DNA from: Euptelea pleiosperma
Lineage: Eukaryota > Streptophyta > Magnoliopsida > Ranunculales > Eupteleaceae
Assembly: GCA_035048495.1 (NCBI GenBank)
Contig: CM068543.1
Coordinates: 21,007,751 to 21,071,750, forward strand
Direction: 5' to 3'
DNA: 64,000 nt
Part shown: positions 31,730 through 45,048 of the stretch, piece by piece
How the letters are laid out: every line of letters starts with the position of its first letter
Position numbering within the stretch: the stretch's first letter is position 1
Program-made: the position numbers and the translations under genes
Notes under the pieces: model-generated
Told to the model about the DNA's origin: nothing
Database searches by the model: none
What the model saw: only the letters and a program-made list of their open reading frames with translations

Positions 31730-34700
31730 CTCCCCCTCAAACTGGTGCAAAGATAACCATTATGCTCAGCTTGCCCATCAAAGTATGAAGAATTGTCTTG
31801 TCCACCCCCTTTGTAAGTATATCTGCAGCTTGCTCCTGAGTTCTTACATAAGGTGTGCAAATCAGTCCTTGTTAGAGTTTCTCTTTGATGAAGTGATGGT
31901 TGACTTCGATATGTTTAGTCCTATCATGTTGGACTGGATTATCAGCAATGCTGATGGCCGCTTTATTATCACAATAAAGATTCATCGGCTCGGTCACCTT
32001 GAATCCCAACTCCTCAAGCATAGTTCTCAACCAGAGGAGTTCACACGCACCATGTGCCATAGAGCGAAACTCTGCATCTGCACTAGATTGAGCTACAACT
32101 GGCTGTTTCTTGCTTCGCTAAGAGACTAGGTTAGCTCCAACAAGAGTACAGTATCTGGAGGTGGATCGACAATCAGTATTGGAACCTGCCCAATCTGCAT
32201 CAGTATATGCTTCTACTCTAAAGTGTCCATGTTTCCTAAACAGTATTCCCCGACCTATGAAGCTCTTGAGATACCGAAGTACTCTATGAGATGCCTCAAG
32301 ATGCGATGACTGTGGTGCGTGCATAAAGTGATTGGTGACACTCACAGCATAGTCAATATTTGGCCGTATGTGTGCCAAGTAGATCAACCTGCCAACCAAT
32401 CGTTGAAACATAGCAATATCTTCGATAGACTCGCCCACCTTCGTATTCGGTCGATGGTTCTGATCTATCGGAGTCTCTGCTGGTTGAGCTCCCAAATATC
32501 CAGTCTCACTCAGTAGGTCCAATACATACTTTCTCTAAGATATGAAGATGCCTTTCTGTGACCGAGCAACTTCAATCCCCAGAAAGTACTTTAAGGGCCC
32601 TAGATCCTTCGTCTCAAATTCGGATGATAAGAAGATCTTTAACTGCTTTATCTCTGATGGATAATTCCCAGTGATGATCATGTCATCAACATAGACTATC
32701 AACTCGGTGCGGCGGTGGCACTAGCCTCCTGATGCTTCACAAACAACGTATGATCAGCCTGACATTGTTTATAGCCTACTCGTCAGATAACACTACTGAA
32801 TCTCTTGAACCATGCTCTAGGGGAGTGCTTTAGCCCATATAAGGCTTTCTTCAGCTTACACACTTTGTCGTCACCTCTAGTAAGTTTCAACCCATGTGGT
32901 AGATTCATGTACACCTCTTCTATCAGATCTCCGTATAGAAATGCGTTTTCTACATCTAGCTGGTGTAAGGGGCCAGGACAGGTTGGCCGCTGAGGATAGA
33001 ACTCTGACTGAGTTCATCTTGGACACGGAGGCAAATGTCTCCTGATAGTCGATCCCATAGGTCTGGGTGAATCCCTTGGCTACGAGTCGAGCTTTGTACC
33101 TATCAATTGACCCATATACTTCACTGTGAAAACCCATCTGCACCCCACAAGTTTCTTTCCTCTGGGTAATGGAACAAAATCCCATGTTTTGTTGTTTGCA
33201 AGCGCCTGCATTTCATCTATCATAGCTTCTTTCCACTTGGGTGACTGAGTGCATCTGCAACACTGGAAGGCAAAGAAACAGATGACACAACACTAATAAA
33301 ATTTTGATAAGACGGAAACAAAGACTGATAAGAGACATAATGGGAGATAGGGTGCTATGTACATGTACGCACACCCTTTTGAAGGACAATAGGGAGATCT
33401 ATAAGGGTCATCAGAAATAGATAGTGCAATAGGCTCGTGATCAGAAATAGGAACAAAAGTAATACTTGGATCAGTAGCAATGGTCAGGTCTGGATCTAAG
33501 GGAAGACTCGCAGACGTAGGATCAGTAGCTTGTCCCTTCTTTGTTCTGACGTAGACACACACGTCCGATGCAGTAGTAGGAGTACCAATGGTAGATTGAG
33601 ATCCTGACATAGGAACAAAAGCAGGCATAAGAACAAGTACAGGCATAGGAATAGGGACGCACTCTTCTGCACTGTCAATGTGATGCTCCCCCTGAAGAGA
33701 ATCCAGACACCAAAGAAAGGAATGGACTCAGCAAAGGTTACATCCATAAAGATGCAGCAACGACGAGAGCCAAGGTGGTAACACTTGTACCCCTTCTGAT
33801 TGGAAGGGTACCCCAAAAAATGCGTTTCAACGCCCATGGATCCTACTTGTCCCGAGAAGGACGAATGAACATGCACAGCACACACACCCAAAGACTTTTG
33901 GTGGAATGATGAAACATGGACGGTCAGGAACCAAGAATGACAAGGGGGACTGAAATCCTAACACACGAGAAGGCATGCAGTTGATTAGATATGCCATAGG
34001 TAAAAAAAGACTTCGACTAGTAATGTTTCGGAACCGCCATGCCAATCCGGAGGGCACGCTCAACCTCAAGAAGATAACGATTTTTACGCGCTGCGATCCC
34101 ATTCTGTTGAGGCATGGAAGGACACGATGTTTGGTAAACAATGCCATGAGAGACAAAGTAGGACTTGAGACCACCATCTAAATATCCCCCCCCCCAATTG
34201 TCAAAACAAAGAATTTTTACAATGGCTTTGAACTAAGTAAGAACCATCTTTTGAAATTCCTGGAAAATAAATAACACTTCACCTTTTGCTCGCATGAGAT
34301 ATACCCAAGTACACCCACTGAAATCATCAACAAAAGTGAAAGTAACGATATCCAAAGAGGGATGTCACAGGCGCAGGTCCCCATATATCAGAATGCACAA
34401 TGGAGAAAGAAACTGTACTTTTATTCTCGCTAGTGGGCAAAACATACCTACAATGTTTTTCAAGTTCACACGTTTCACAGTGAAACGGGACTGAAGAAAG
34501 AGACGAGAAAGCGGGTAAGACACGTTTTAAGATAGAGACAGGGACATAACCTAGCCTGATATGCCAAAGCATTAACTGATCTTTATTGACGTGACTGCTA
34601 CTACTAATGCAGGACTGGTGTGCTGACGAAGAAACTGAAAAATCGAGGATATATCAACCACCATCCTCACGTCCACTGCCAATCGTCCGCCTCGAGTCCA

Positions 34701-34762
34701 AATCCTAAAAGATACAATGAGAAGGAAAAAATGTCACATTGCAATTAAGATTTTTTGTGAGA
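31381..34762 (-). mobile_element. Ty1/copia element, 3' half (integrase, RT, RNase H, LTR), decayed
   Basis: Minus-strand domains run in copia order from high to low coordinates. GAG-pre-integrase LMLWHIRLGYVP and CETCELEKH lie near 34500-34575, followed by a broken integrase (33830-34180). The RT fragments come next, with [20 protein letters not shown] at about 33050-33110 and the YVDD box at 32682-32693. Then come GRLIYLAHIRPNIDYAVS (32340-32400), TDADWAGS (about 32180) and the RNase H end with YCDNKAAI and HDRTKHIEVNHHFI (31880-31985). Many frameshifts and stops separate them, so no protein is made. The 5' half continues at 49395 beyond the Athila-like insertion. Confidence 0.85.
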
Positions 34763-36409
34763 TGAAAGTAGGGTTTTTCCGCGTCGTTGGTAACGGAAAC
34801 CCTAATCTCAACACATTTGTAAATTGATCCGATTATCCTATAAAATTAGAACTTCTTGCATAGTGGGAAGTGTCGGATGTCGATCCGCACTCGGGGTTAG
34901 TTCGTGCAACCATGAACATAAAATGATGGATTTTTATCAGAATTATGGAGAGGTGAGAATGGTGGATTCGAGATTTTTAAAACATTCTTTGGAGATTTTT
35001 AATGAGAGAAAATGCTACAAATTTTGAGAATCGTAAAGAACATTAATTAAATGAGAAATTGAATAACAACCACTAAATTAATTAATTAAAAATTCCTTAT
35101 TACAATCAATTGAAACTTGAACAAAATGAAAATGCATAATTAACTATGCTAGAAAGCAATTAGAGAAGCTAGAGAGAGAGATAAATTTAGAGAGAGAAAA
35201 TGAGAATTAAGTTAGAGAGAGAATGAAGAATTTTAGAGAGAGAAAGAGAGGGTAGAGGGATGGTTTTTAGTGAAGGAAAGTAGAGAGAGAAGACACTAAA
35301 TCTAGAGAGAGAGAGAAGATGAGAGAGAAAATTACCATTTGCACTAACCATTTGAGAGGAAGAAAGGTGGTTGGGGTGCTGCCCATGTGGATGGAAGATC
35401 CAATCGATATGCAGCATGAGAGAACTAGATCTCAAAAAGTTGCATGAGGTTAACCGTGAAAGGCATGCATGGCCTTGGAGAGGCAGTCCAGGTGGTCTAT
35501 ACTCCGGAGTTGAATACCCAAACCAGGTGATGGAGGGAGGTGGTGTACACGGCTTGTCGGTTGTGGGGACTGCAAGTAGAGAGATGGGAGGAGCTATGTG
35601 TTGCTGTTTTACCCTGTGAAAAGCCGTGAAGATGGACCTAGGTTGCAGCACCGTTGAAGATCAGCAACAGGTGGACGGTGGTGGCTGACTGTGCAAACGT
35701 TAATGGAGGGGGCGGTGCACTAGCAGAAACAATATTGGACAGCAACGTGGTGGATGTGCAGTAGCTTGGAATCCTCTCCAAGGCGTTAACAGCATGAGAG
35801 AACGGCCTGTAATTTCACCAGCAGGTTGCAGGCATCTGAAAGTTGCCGGTGCTTGACGTTGCAAGAAGGGAGAGGAACTGGTGCTGTATTTTCCAGTGGG
35901 TGTGGAGAAAAGAGATCTCTGATATCTGAACAGTAGATCTGAGTTCTACTTGGCAGCAATTGTCAAGACTCACCTGCTGGAGATGGGCTGTTAGTGGAGA
36001 GAAATGAAGAGCTCGCCGGAAAAGACGAACCAGTCCGGCGAGCTTGACGGTAAGAAGAAGAAGAAGAAAAAGAAGAAGAAAAAGAAGAAGAAGAAGAAGA
36101 AAGAAGAACGAGAAGGAGAGGACGGTTCATTGGTTGGTGAGCAGGGGAAATAGAAGAGGAGAAGGGCGGAAGAGAAGAAGAAGGCGTGGAAGATGAACCT
36201 GCCGGAGTTGCAGGTTCTCGCCGGAAAAAGATAAGATGAAGAAGAAGAAAGAAAGGAAAAGAAGGAGAAGGAGGAGAGGAAAAGGTCGGGAATGGTTATG
36301 GGGAAGGAGAGAAAGAGATGGGAGGGGGATTAGGGTTCCAAAGAACCCTTCACCTTCCCCTTTTAAAGCTCCCTAGTTTCCATTAATGAAAATTAGGGAA
36401 TTTTTGAAA

Positions 36410-36456
<47 letters not shown>

Positions 36457-37416
36457 GTAAAACACTACTTTTCTATGGGGAATCTCCCCATTTAGTGGAC
36501 CCCCCATTTTTTTAAAATTTAATTAAAATTATTTTAAAATCCACGGGGTCCACTAACTGGTCGGACAGCGGGTCGATGATGATGGGCCCGGCTACTGGCC
36601 CACATGGATTGATGATGTCCATTGTCTCACAAGATGATGTGACAGACAATCTGATGGCGATCGGATGGATAGTGACTTGATTGGGACCCAGATTGGTAGA
36701 TCGACAGATCTAGAGAGATCCAACGGTCCGGTGGAAGATCCAACGGTCCGATTGAAGATCCAACGGTCAGAAAGCTAATGGAGATGAGACAGAGCCAATG
36801 GACAGGAGTTCTGGGGTTAGGTCAGTAAATTCGAGGACCGAGAGATGAAGAGAGAGAGAATAAGGAGAGATGAGAGAAAAAATATCAAAAAATAAAGATA
36901 AAAGTATTGGTAGAGGGTCTGGAACCCTGGTCTTCACTGTGACCATCCTCACGCTTCTCCAGTAGAGTAGACTATCATTCCTTGCTGACTCATGTGGTTT
37001 TAACCACTTTGGTCCGTCACTTGGTCATTGGCTCTCCTGCTCTCTTCGTTCTTTTGGCCTACTTTTTGGTCCTCTTATTCAGTCCATATCTTCTAGTCAT
37101 AGCATGTGGGCTCTTTAAGCTTTGATAATGGGCTTTCCTAATCGATGTGGGCTCGCAAGTCTCGAGAATTGTCCCATCGGGGTTTCCTGCTACAGAAGAA
37201 GCGGGTAATGAGACTCTATCAGAATGACTTCATGTCTAGACTTTCGAAAATGTGTTTAATGCATGCAAATATACCATTTCGTCCAGAAAAGTGTGTTCTA
37301 CGCAACAAAAGAGACTCTTACGTAGAAAAGTAGATAAATAGAGCATTTTAACGTATGAGAGTGTGAAAATGCTTAGAAGATAACAGTGGAAAATACGCAC
37401 TTTTAAGCGAATATCA
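34763..37416 (-). repeat. 3' LTR of the Athila-like element (2654 bp)
   Basis: Outer end at 34763 (TGAAAGTAGGGTTTTT on the plus strand), inner end at 37416 (GCGAATATCA). Contains GA-rich tracts, an (AAG)n stretch (36054-36105), a (TA)n run (36419-36446) and three GATCCAACGGTC repeats near 36717-36768. Open stretches within (for example 35187-35651) recur in both LTRs but show no known domain, so none is called. Confidence 0.93.
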
Positions 37417-39297
37417 CAACCCCTAACCAGCATATTGCCAATCCTTGGCAATTAGTGCGAAATAAATGAGCTTAAAAGGGCTCTGCGCATGCTGCACACT
37501 TTTTTTCAATTAGCTTAGGGAAAACGTCGTTCGTCAAATCATTGAATGGATGCAAAAACAGTTACATTGATGAGTTGGAAAGTTTTGGCAAGACTACAGA
37601 CTGACAATCTTGACCCAGAATAGTCAGACTCTGCGTGTGTGTGTGTGCTCAACATTCTCATCATCCGACAGTAAAGATTTCCAAATCACCTCAAATCTCA
37701 CATGTTTAGCACTCAGAATAGAATCACACAATAAGGGTTTTCTTCTTTTCTCTCAATTTATATGTGAGGAGATGTGTTGATATATGAAAGCAAAGATCTC
37801 ACATATGTATTATTTAAAGGAAGGACATCTTTAACAGAAAAAAATCTCATGATTGGAATACCACTTCACTCGGGAACGTCAGATCAAACTCTATCACTTC
37901 TTTTTCTCCAATCTCCACATTTTATGATCGTACTATCCTAGAATCAAGTAGGACTTTCCTGGGTTGTAATGAGGCTTAGGTCAGGTGTAGAGAGATAAAG
38001 GGATACAGGATTTCAAAGATCTTTAGAGGATATTGCCATTTTCTTGCATTTTTCCTGCGGTGTAACACCATTATCTGGTTCTTTTTCCTTTTTTTCGTAT
38101 TTTCTTCTTTTTTTTGATATTTTTGAGACTGCTCAATTTCTTTTCAGCTCTTTTTCATACTTTCTTTCTATATTTTGTTTTCAGCTTGAACCACTTTTGA
38201 TTTTTCTTCTTTACTTTTCTTTTCACGGTATACACACATCAGTTATTCTTTTGTCCATCTCAAAATAAGGATAGCCAGCCATGCTTCGTAGCTGGACTGG
38301 GTTTTAGGTTAATGGGTTTACAAAGAAAATATTTTTATAGAATGGCTCAAGGGGTTTCTAGTGAAGTATAATTCAGGTGAGTAAAAAGGCTGAATGGTTC
38401 AGAAAAAAAATGGCCTAAATCATTTTCTAGGGTTTGCACTATCATGTATACTGTCTTAACTGGATACAGAGAAGGTTCTGTCGTAGTAATCCAATGTTGA
38501 TGTCGTTCCGAGTTTTATGATCGAAGCAAAAGATAATGAGATCTCTCAATGAATATTGCGGGCATGAAGAATAGTGAGTCATCTTGTGACTCAGGATTAA
38601 TGTATAACTCTCTGAAATTATTAAAGGCTCGAAAGCTTATTAGGTTAGGTCTCCACAATTCTTCTCACAGGATCTCTAGAATTTCCAAACTTAGGATGAC
38701 TCTGATGTTGATAGTGTACAATTGTGCCGAATCTGAGTTTTTCTAAGTTTTCAAAACTGCTGTAGCCACGCTTGACTTGACTCAAAGCTAACCTTAAACA
38801 AAAATTGACATCCTCAATACTGACTTAACGGAGGTTTTCAACTAATCAAAGTCAGGGTATTTGACACATTTTTGAAATTCTAGAAAACTTTTGGTGAACA
38901 TCGGAAATCACCCAAAAAACAAAAATATTTTTTTTTTTTTCAAAATGAAGACATGAGTTTTGGTAAATACCCACCCCCAACCAAAATATAGTACCGTCCT
39001 CGGTGCTCATGACCGGGACATAAAGTGATAAAAAATCAATGATGATGATGTAAAGGTTCAGGAAGGATGTTACCAAGTCGGTAGAAACTCGACAGTGTGT
39101 GGTACCTGATGATCGGAAGAATGAATGTACCTGCATTTCCAGAGATATAACAGAAATAACAAATGCATGAGACTCATGTACTCTAGGAATACCAGAATTG
39201 TCTTTCCGAAAGCGCTAAGTTTTACGTCTTCAGCCAGACATGACGGGGGTGACAGGCACCCCCAACCAAGTTGGAGCACAAGAGACTGAGTGGATCA
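37417..39297 (-). other. Athila-like element: region between integrase and 3' LTR
   Basis: About 1.9 kb where Athila elements often carry an env-like gene. No long minus-strand frame is present and no transmembrane-rich product could be read, so an env-like gene is absent or fully decayed. A weak polypurine tract (complement of CAACCCCTAA, 37417-37426) abuts the LTR. Confidence 0.6.
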
Positions 39298-42200
39298 TCA
39301 GTCGACATAAACAAGATCGATGAGATCAATTTCAAAAGTCTGAATGAACGACACATCAAGTTCATGGAATTGCTTAAGACGCTGGCCATTTACCTGGAAT
39401 GAGGAGTGATCCTTGGGATCCTCAATAGTGATTGCCCCAAAGGGTGTGACTGCGGTGACCGTATAAGGACCAGTCCACCTAGATTTCAGTTTCCCAGGGA
39501 AGAGATGGAGACAAGAATTATAAAGAAGGACCTTCTGTCCTGGATGGAACTCTTTCCTGAGGATGCTCTTGTCATGTATCCACTTCATTTTTGCTTTGTA
39601 ATTCTTGGACAAGTTGTAGGCATCATTTATGAGTTCTTCTAACTCATTCATTTGAAGTTTTCTCTCCTCCCCTGCAGAGTCGAGGTCGAAATTGAGTTTC
39701 TTAATGGCCCACAGGGCACGATGTTCAATCTCTACCAGTAGATGATAGGGTTTTCCAAAGACGAGACGATAGGGAGACATATTGAGAGGGGTCTTGTAGG
39801 CGGTTCTGTATGCCCATACAGCATCAGTGAGATGAGTAGACCAGTCTTCACGTGTGGTATTGACTGTCTTCTCCAAGATCTGCTTGATCTGTCGATTAGA
39901 AACCTCTACTTGACCACTAGTCTGCGGATGATAAGCTAGGGCAACCTTGTGGGTTACCCCATACTTTTTCATTAATTTCTCAAATATCCTATTGCAGAAA
40001 TGGGTGCCCCCATCACTAATGATGGCCTTAGGGGCACCGAATCGGGCGAAGATTAACTCCTTTAGGAATTTGACTACCACTTTGTGGTCATTGGTCTTGG
40101 TGGGAATGGCTTCTATCCATTTGGATACATAGTCTACCGCAAGGAGAATGTACTCAAAACCATAGGAAACGGGAAAGGGGCCCATGAAGTCGATGCCCCA
40201 GATGTCAAATATTTCACCGACCTGAATGGGAGTTAGGGTCATCATGTTCCTCTGGGAGATGCGGCATAGATGCTGGCAATTAGGACAGGTTTTGCTGTAG
40301 ATGTGGGCATCTTTAAATAATGTGGGCCAGTAGAATCCGCATTGCAGAACTTTTTCTGCAGTCTTCTTAGTGCTGAAATGACCACCACAAGGTTGGTCAT
40401 GACACGAGGACAAGATATTGAGTTAGTCCGACTCAGGGACACAGAGAGGAATGATCTGGTCAGGACAGTATTTATACAAATAAGGGTCATCCCAAGAGTA
40501 GTACTTAACTCTTGCTAGGAATTGGCTTTTGTCCTGTTTTGACCAGTGTGAAGGCATTTCTTCGGTGACAAGGTAGTTGACAATGTCAGCATACCATGGA
40601 TGAACGGAGATAGCGAACAGTTGTTCATCTGGAAAGGTCTCAGGGATGGGCTGGGTGTCGAAGGATGACTCTAAAGTCAGTCTAGACAAGTGATCAGCCA
40701 CTACATTCTCACTTCCTTTCTTATCCTTAATCTCGAGGTTGAATTCCTATAGTAAGAGAATCCATCGAATTAATCGAGGCTTGGTTTCCTTTTTCGACAT
40801 GAGATAACGAAGGGTTGCATGATCAGTGTACACAACCACCTTAGTGGCTAAGAGGTACTGACAAAATTTATCAAGGGCGAAGACTACCGCCAGGAGTTCT
40901 TTCTCAGTGGTGGAGTAATTCATTTGGGCAGAGTTAAGAGTTTTGCTCGCGTAGTAGATCACGTGTGATCTTTTGTCAACTCTCTGCCCTAGAACAGCGC
41001 CTAATGCGTAGTCAGAAGCATCGCACATTACCTCGAAAGGTAGAGTCCAGTCCGAGGGATAGATAATGGGCGCAGTAGTGAGCTCAGTTTTGAGACGCTC
41101 AAATGCCTTGACACAGTCACCATTAAAGTCGAAAGGACTATCTTTAGCCAGAAGATGGGATAGAGGTCTAGCGATTTGAGAGAAGTCCTTGATTAAGCAC
41201 CTATAGAATCCTCCGTGTCCCAAAAAGGACCAGATGTCACGCACAGACTTAGGAGTAGGCAAGGTTGAGATGATATCGATTTTAGCTTTGTCGACCTCAA
41301 TGCCCTGATGGGAAATGACATGTCCCAGAATAATGCCCTTCTTTACCATGAAGTGGCATTTCTCCCAATTGAGGACAAGTTGCTTGTCCTGACAGCGTTG
41401 AAGTACAAGCCCTAGATGGTTCAGACAGTCATCAAAGGATGACCCAAAAATTGAGAAGTCGTCCATAAAGACTTCGAGGAATTTTTCTACCATATCAGAG
41501 AATATGCTCATCATACACCTTTGAAAGGTCGCGGGTGCATTGCAGAGGCCAAAGGGACAGGTGAAAGTAGTCTTCTCGTGATCCTCAGGGGCGATGGGTA
41601 TTTGATTATACCCTGAGTAACCATCAAGGAAGCAGTAATAGGAGTGACCTGCTAGTCTCTCCAACATCTGGTCTATGAAGGGTAAAGGAAAATGGTCATT
41701 CCTAGTGTTGGTGTTGAGTCGTCGGTAATCGATGCAGACTCTCAACCCTTTCTTCAGGCGCTGGGTGACCATTTCCTTGTTCTCATTTTCCACAACTGTG
41801 AATCCTGCCTTTTTAGGGATGACATGAATAGGACTCACCCATTTGCTATCGGAGATGGGGTAAATGATACCCGCATCTAACAGTTTAAGGACCTCGTCCC
41901 GGACTACATCCTTCAAGATGGGGTTCAACTTCCTCTGGTGTTCTTGAGAGGTTTTGGATTCACCCTCGAGATAGATGTGATGTTGGCACACCGAGGGGTC
42001 TATGCCACGAATATCATCTATAGTCCAACCTATCGCAAATTTGTGCTCGCTGAGCAGCTCGAGAAGTTTCTTACGTTCACTCTCAGACAAAGCGGAAGCA
42101 ATAATGACAGGGTAGGTTTCTTTATGACCAAGATAGGCATAGGAAAGATCTGTTGGAAGTGGCTTGAGCTCCAATGTTGGAGCAGATGGAGTTGAAGTAT

Positions 42201-42756
42201 GTGTCACAGAAGACACGGATTGAAGAGTTTTGACTTCAGTAGTTAAAAGAAGGATGGGTTCTCTGGCCATGGTTATTAGGGGCTCGAACTCGATGAGTGG
42301 AGTGGGGATCTCTAGCAGTTGAGCAGTCTCCAAAAGATCATTGAGATCAGAAATAGCTGACTCTGTTGCAAAGTCAGCCCCAAAGTGTGCTAGACACTGT
42401 TTAAGCATGTCTTCGGTGGAGTCCAGGATTAGACTCTCAACGGTACACATTTCATCGGCCACATCGCGATCGGCATCCTGTTGCATTAGACGAAAGATAT
42501 TGACCTCAGCTTTGAGGTTTCCAAAAGCAATGGACATGTTTCCGTCCCTGCACCCGATGTGTACGTTTGCGGTGGCAAGGAATGGATGGCCTAAGATGAC
42601 CGGAATGCGGTTATCCTGACACGGCTCGGTGTCGAGAATGATAAAGTCCACAGGATAATAAAAGTCAGCGACTTTTACTAGGACATCTTCGATGATTTCT
42701 CTTGGAATCTTGATGGACTGATCAGCCAATTTCAGGGTGACATTGGTAGGCTTCAT
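39298..42756 (-). pseudogene. Athila-like pol: protease end, RT, RNase H, integrase; in-frame stops
   Basis: Protease is at the join with gag (ALLDLGASINLIPF near 42800-42840). RT follows with RVCIDYRRLN, then TFTCPFGLCNAPATFQRCM and the catalytic box FMDDFSIFG (about 41450-41480). RNase H has FEVMCDASDYALGAVLGQ and then NYSTTEKELLAVV. Integrase begins near 40410 with an HHCC zinc finger ending CPNCQ. Its D-D-E core is seen in [16 protein letters not shown] and GQVEVSN, and the C-terminal part includes [10 protein letters not shown] and [10 protein letters not shown]. Two stop codons break this part (40747-40749 and 40423-40425), both in the original frame with no indels. It copies RNA into DNA and inserts it in functional relatives; this copy cannot be translated through. 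Confidence 0.92.
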
Positions 42757-45048
42757 ATCTTTCAGTCCTAACTACTGATATACCGAGAATGGTATGAGGT
42801 TAATGCTAGCCCCTAAATCTAACAAGGCAGTGGAGCTAAAATTGTCTTCAATTTCGCATTGGACAGTTGGGCTACCTGGATCCTTGTGTTTGATCACACT
42901 ATTGCGTTGAATGAACGCGGTAGCTTTTTCGGCCAAGAAGGCAGCTTTGGGTACATGCGTACGCCGCTTAACTGTGCACAAGTCCTTGAGGAATTTTGCA
43001 TAGGATGGGATTTGCTTGATAGCAGAAAGGAAGGGGATATTGATCTGGACATCTTTAAAGACGTCTAAGATCTCTGAAAATTGTTGATCCCGCTTATCTT
43101 GGACAAGTCTGTCCGGGAAGAGAGGCTTTATTCGACAAATGGATTTGTCTTTAGCCTTTGATTTCTGCACAGGGATATCTGATGTTGGTGCAGAGGTAGA
43201 AGAAGCAGAGGTAAGATTGGTACTAGTTTTCTCTGTACGAGTGATGGGTGCTTGAGATGGCACCGGCGGTGGTTGGACTCCCATGTCCACAGTTTTTCCA
43301 GATCGTAGGGTGGTTACAGCTTGCACCTCCCCTTGACAATTCTCATTCTGGCTCTAAGATTGGGACCCGATCTCATATAATGCTCCTTTGGTATTTCCTT
43401 TTGGGTTAGCGATGGGTTGGCTAGGGAAGATGCCTTTAGCTTTCTCAGCTTCCAGGTTGCCTAAGCGTTGCTCTAGACGAAGCATGGATTGTTGTTGCTG
43501 TTGTTCTAGGCGTTGCATAGATTGTTGTTGTTGAGTAATGAGTTGAGCTAGAAGGTCTTCGATACCGGATTTGGGGACCAACTGTTGGGGGGCAGCTAAT
43601 GGGAGCTGAGGCACCAATTCGCGACTCAAGCTCATCGGGGCATTATAGTTATAGGCTGGAGAATTAGTTGGGACAATCTGTTGGTTCTGAAAGGTCTGTG
43701 GGACTCTTTACTGATTCTGAAAAGTGCTCGGTTGTCCAGAGTATTGACCCTATTAGAACTGCTGGTTTTGAGTAGATGGGTACTGACTCTGCTGGTATTG
43801 TCCCTGATTGAATTGCCTATTGGGTTGATTGAACCCAGGAGGATACATGCCCTGAGGTTGACGCGGAGGTTGAGCTGGCGGTTGAGTAGACTGAGGCCTC
43901 CAAGAGAAGTTATGGTGATTTCTCGTGTCAGGATGATAAGATTGACTATACGAGTTCTGAGTGGGTGGTTTGTATGTGCTGAAAGCACAAACTTCTTCCT
44001 GAAGAGGATTAGACCATCCTTCATTCAAAGGACAATGCTCAGTAGTATGGGAGGGTTGCAGACACAGGGTGCATGATTCCATAGGGCTCTCGTGTCCCAC
44101 ATGCATGACTGCGGTGGATTGTTGAGTAGGTTTTTGTACTGACACAGGCAGTGCCGAGACGGACTTGCTCAACTCTTGAATGACAGATCGAAGCTCAGTA
44201 TCAGCTGTAGCATCATGTCCCTTGGTTGTCCTTTGGACCGAAGTGGTTCGACTAAACTCTGAGTCAGTCGTCCAATGTTGAGAGTTTTCTCCTAACTCTC
44301 CCAAGAATTTGTATGCATCGGTCGGAGTTTGGTGCAGGAATTTTCCCTAGCACATTGACTCTACCATGGTCCGAGACTCATCAGTAAGTCCCTTGTAGAA
44401 GATGTGGACAAGATTGCCCTTGTCGATGCTATGGTGGGGACACTTAGTCAGGTAGTCTTGGAATCTATCCCACGCTTCAAAAAATTTCTCATCGAACTTC
44501 TGTCGAAAGTCCTGAATGAGTTGCTTCATTTAGTTGGTCCGAGTCATGGGGTAGAATTTAGACATGAATTTGCCCACCAACTCTTTCCAACTGCTGATTG
44601 AATCAGTGGGTAAGGAGTAGAGCCAATCTGAGGCTCGGTCCTTGAGCGAGAATGGGAAGACTCGTAGATGCACATTGTCATCATCGAGCTTCTGATTTTT
44701 GAAAAGTAGGATGACATGTTGGAATTCCCTAATATGGGAATATGGGTCTTCTCTTGGGAGACCACGAAAGGTTGGCAGCATTTGGATCGTCTGCGGCCTG
44801 ATCTCAAACTGTACCACCGTAGTAGGTGGGAGAACAATGCAAGTAGGCGGATTGGCAGAGATAGGGGCAAACGTCTCGATAAGAGGTCGTTCGACTGCCA
44901 TGACTACAAAGGTAGTAGTACTGGGGGAGGCGGGTGGGGAAAGAGATGGGGAAGAATTCAGTAGAGGATCCACTGTAGGTACGTGATTCTCAGATCGAAT
45001 CAAGCGCTTGTTCGGACGAGTCCAAACGGACATACGCTGATGAGGCAA
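42757..45048 (-). pseudogene. Athila-like gag and protease N-part; seven in-frame stops
   Basis: Starts with ATG at 45048 and stays in the pol frame throughout. Residues 95-240 (SHIREFQHVILLFKNQKL, then SLKDRASDWLYSLPTDSI, then FYKGLTDESRTMVESM) form the Retrotrans_gag capsid domain. A zinc knuckle CTLCLQPSHTTEHC lies near 44030-44080. It is followed by a Gln/Pro/Asn-rich stretch with a QQQQ coiled-coil segment (43480-43560), then the aspartic protease (DLGAS). Stops fall at 44530, 44347, 43753, 43750, 43708, 43354 and 42772 (lowest base of each). Every one is TAA or TAG where Gln would fit the context. Confidence 0.88.

Noticed and set aside
33293..33891. Two overlapping minus-strand open stretches with hydrophobic Leu/Val-rich products
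   Set aside because: They lie in the linker between copia integrase and RT, and the apparent products come from shifted frames; no membrane protein gene is supported.
35187..35651. Long open stretch (154 codons) on the minus strand, repeated at 47166-47414
   Set aside because: It lies wholly inside the Athila-like LTR, is shorter in the other LTR, and has no domain; it is a by-product of low-complexity GA/CT-rich LTR sequence.
37417..39297. Possible env-like gene of the Athila-like element
   Set aside because: No long minus-strand frame or membrane-spanning product is visible; only short unrelated open stretches.
43681..44076. 131-codon open stretch on the plus strand
   Set aside because: It is the antisense shadow of the gag zinc-knuckle region, whose minus-strand reading has clear homology.
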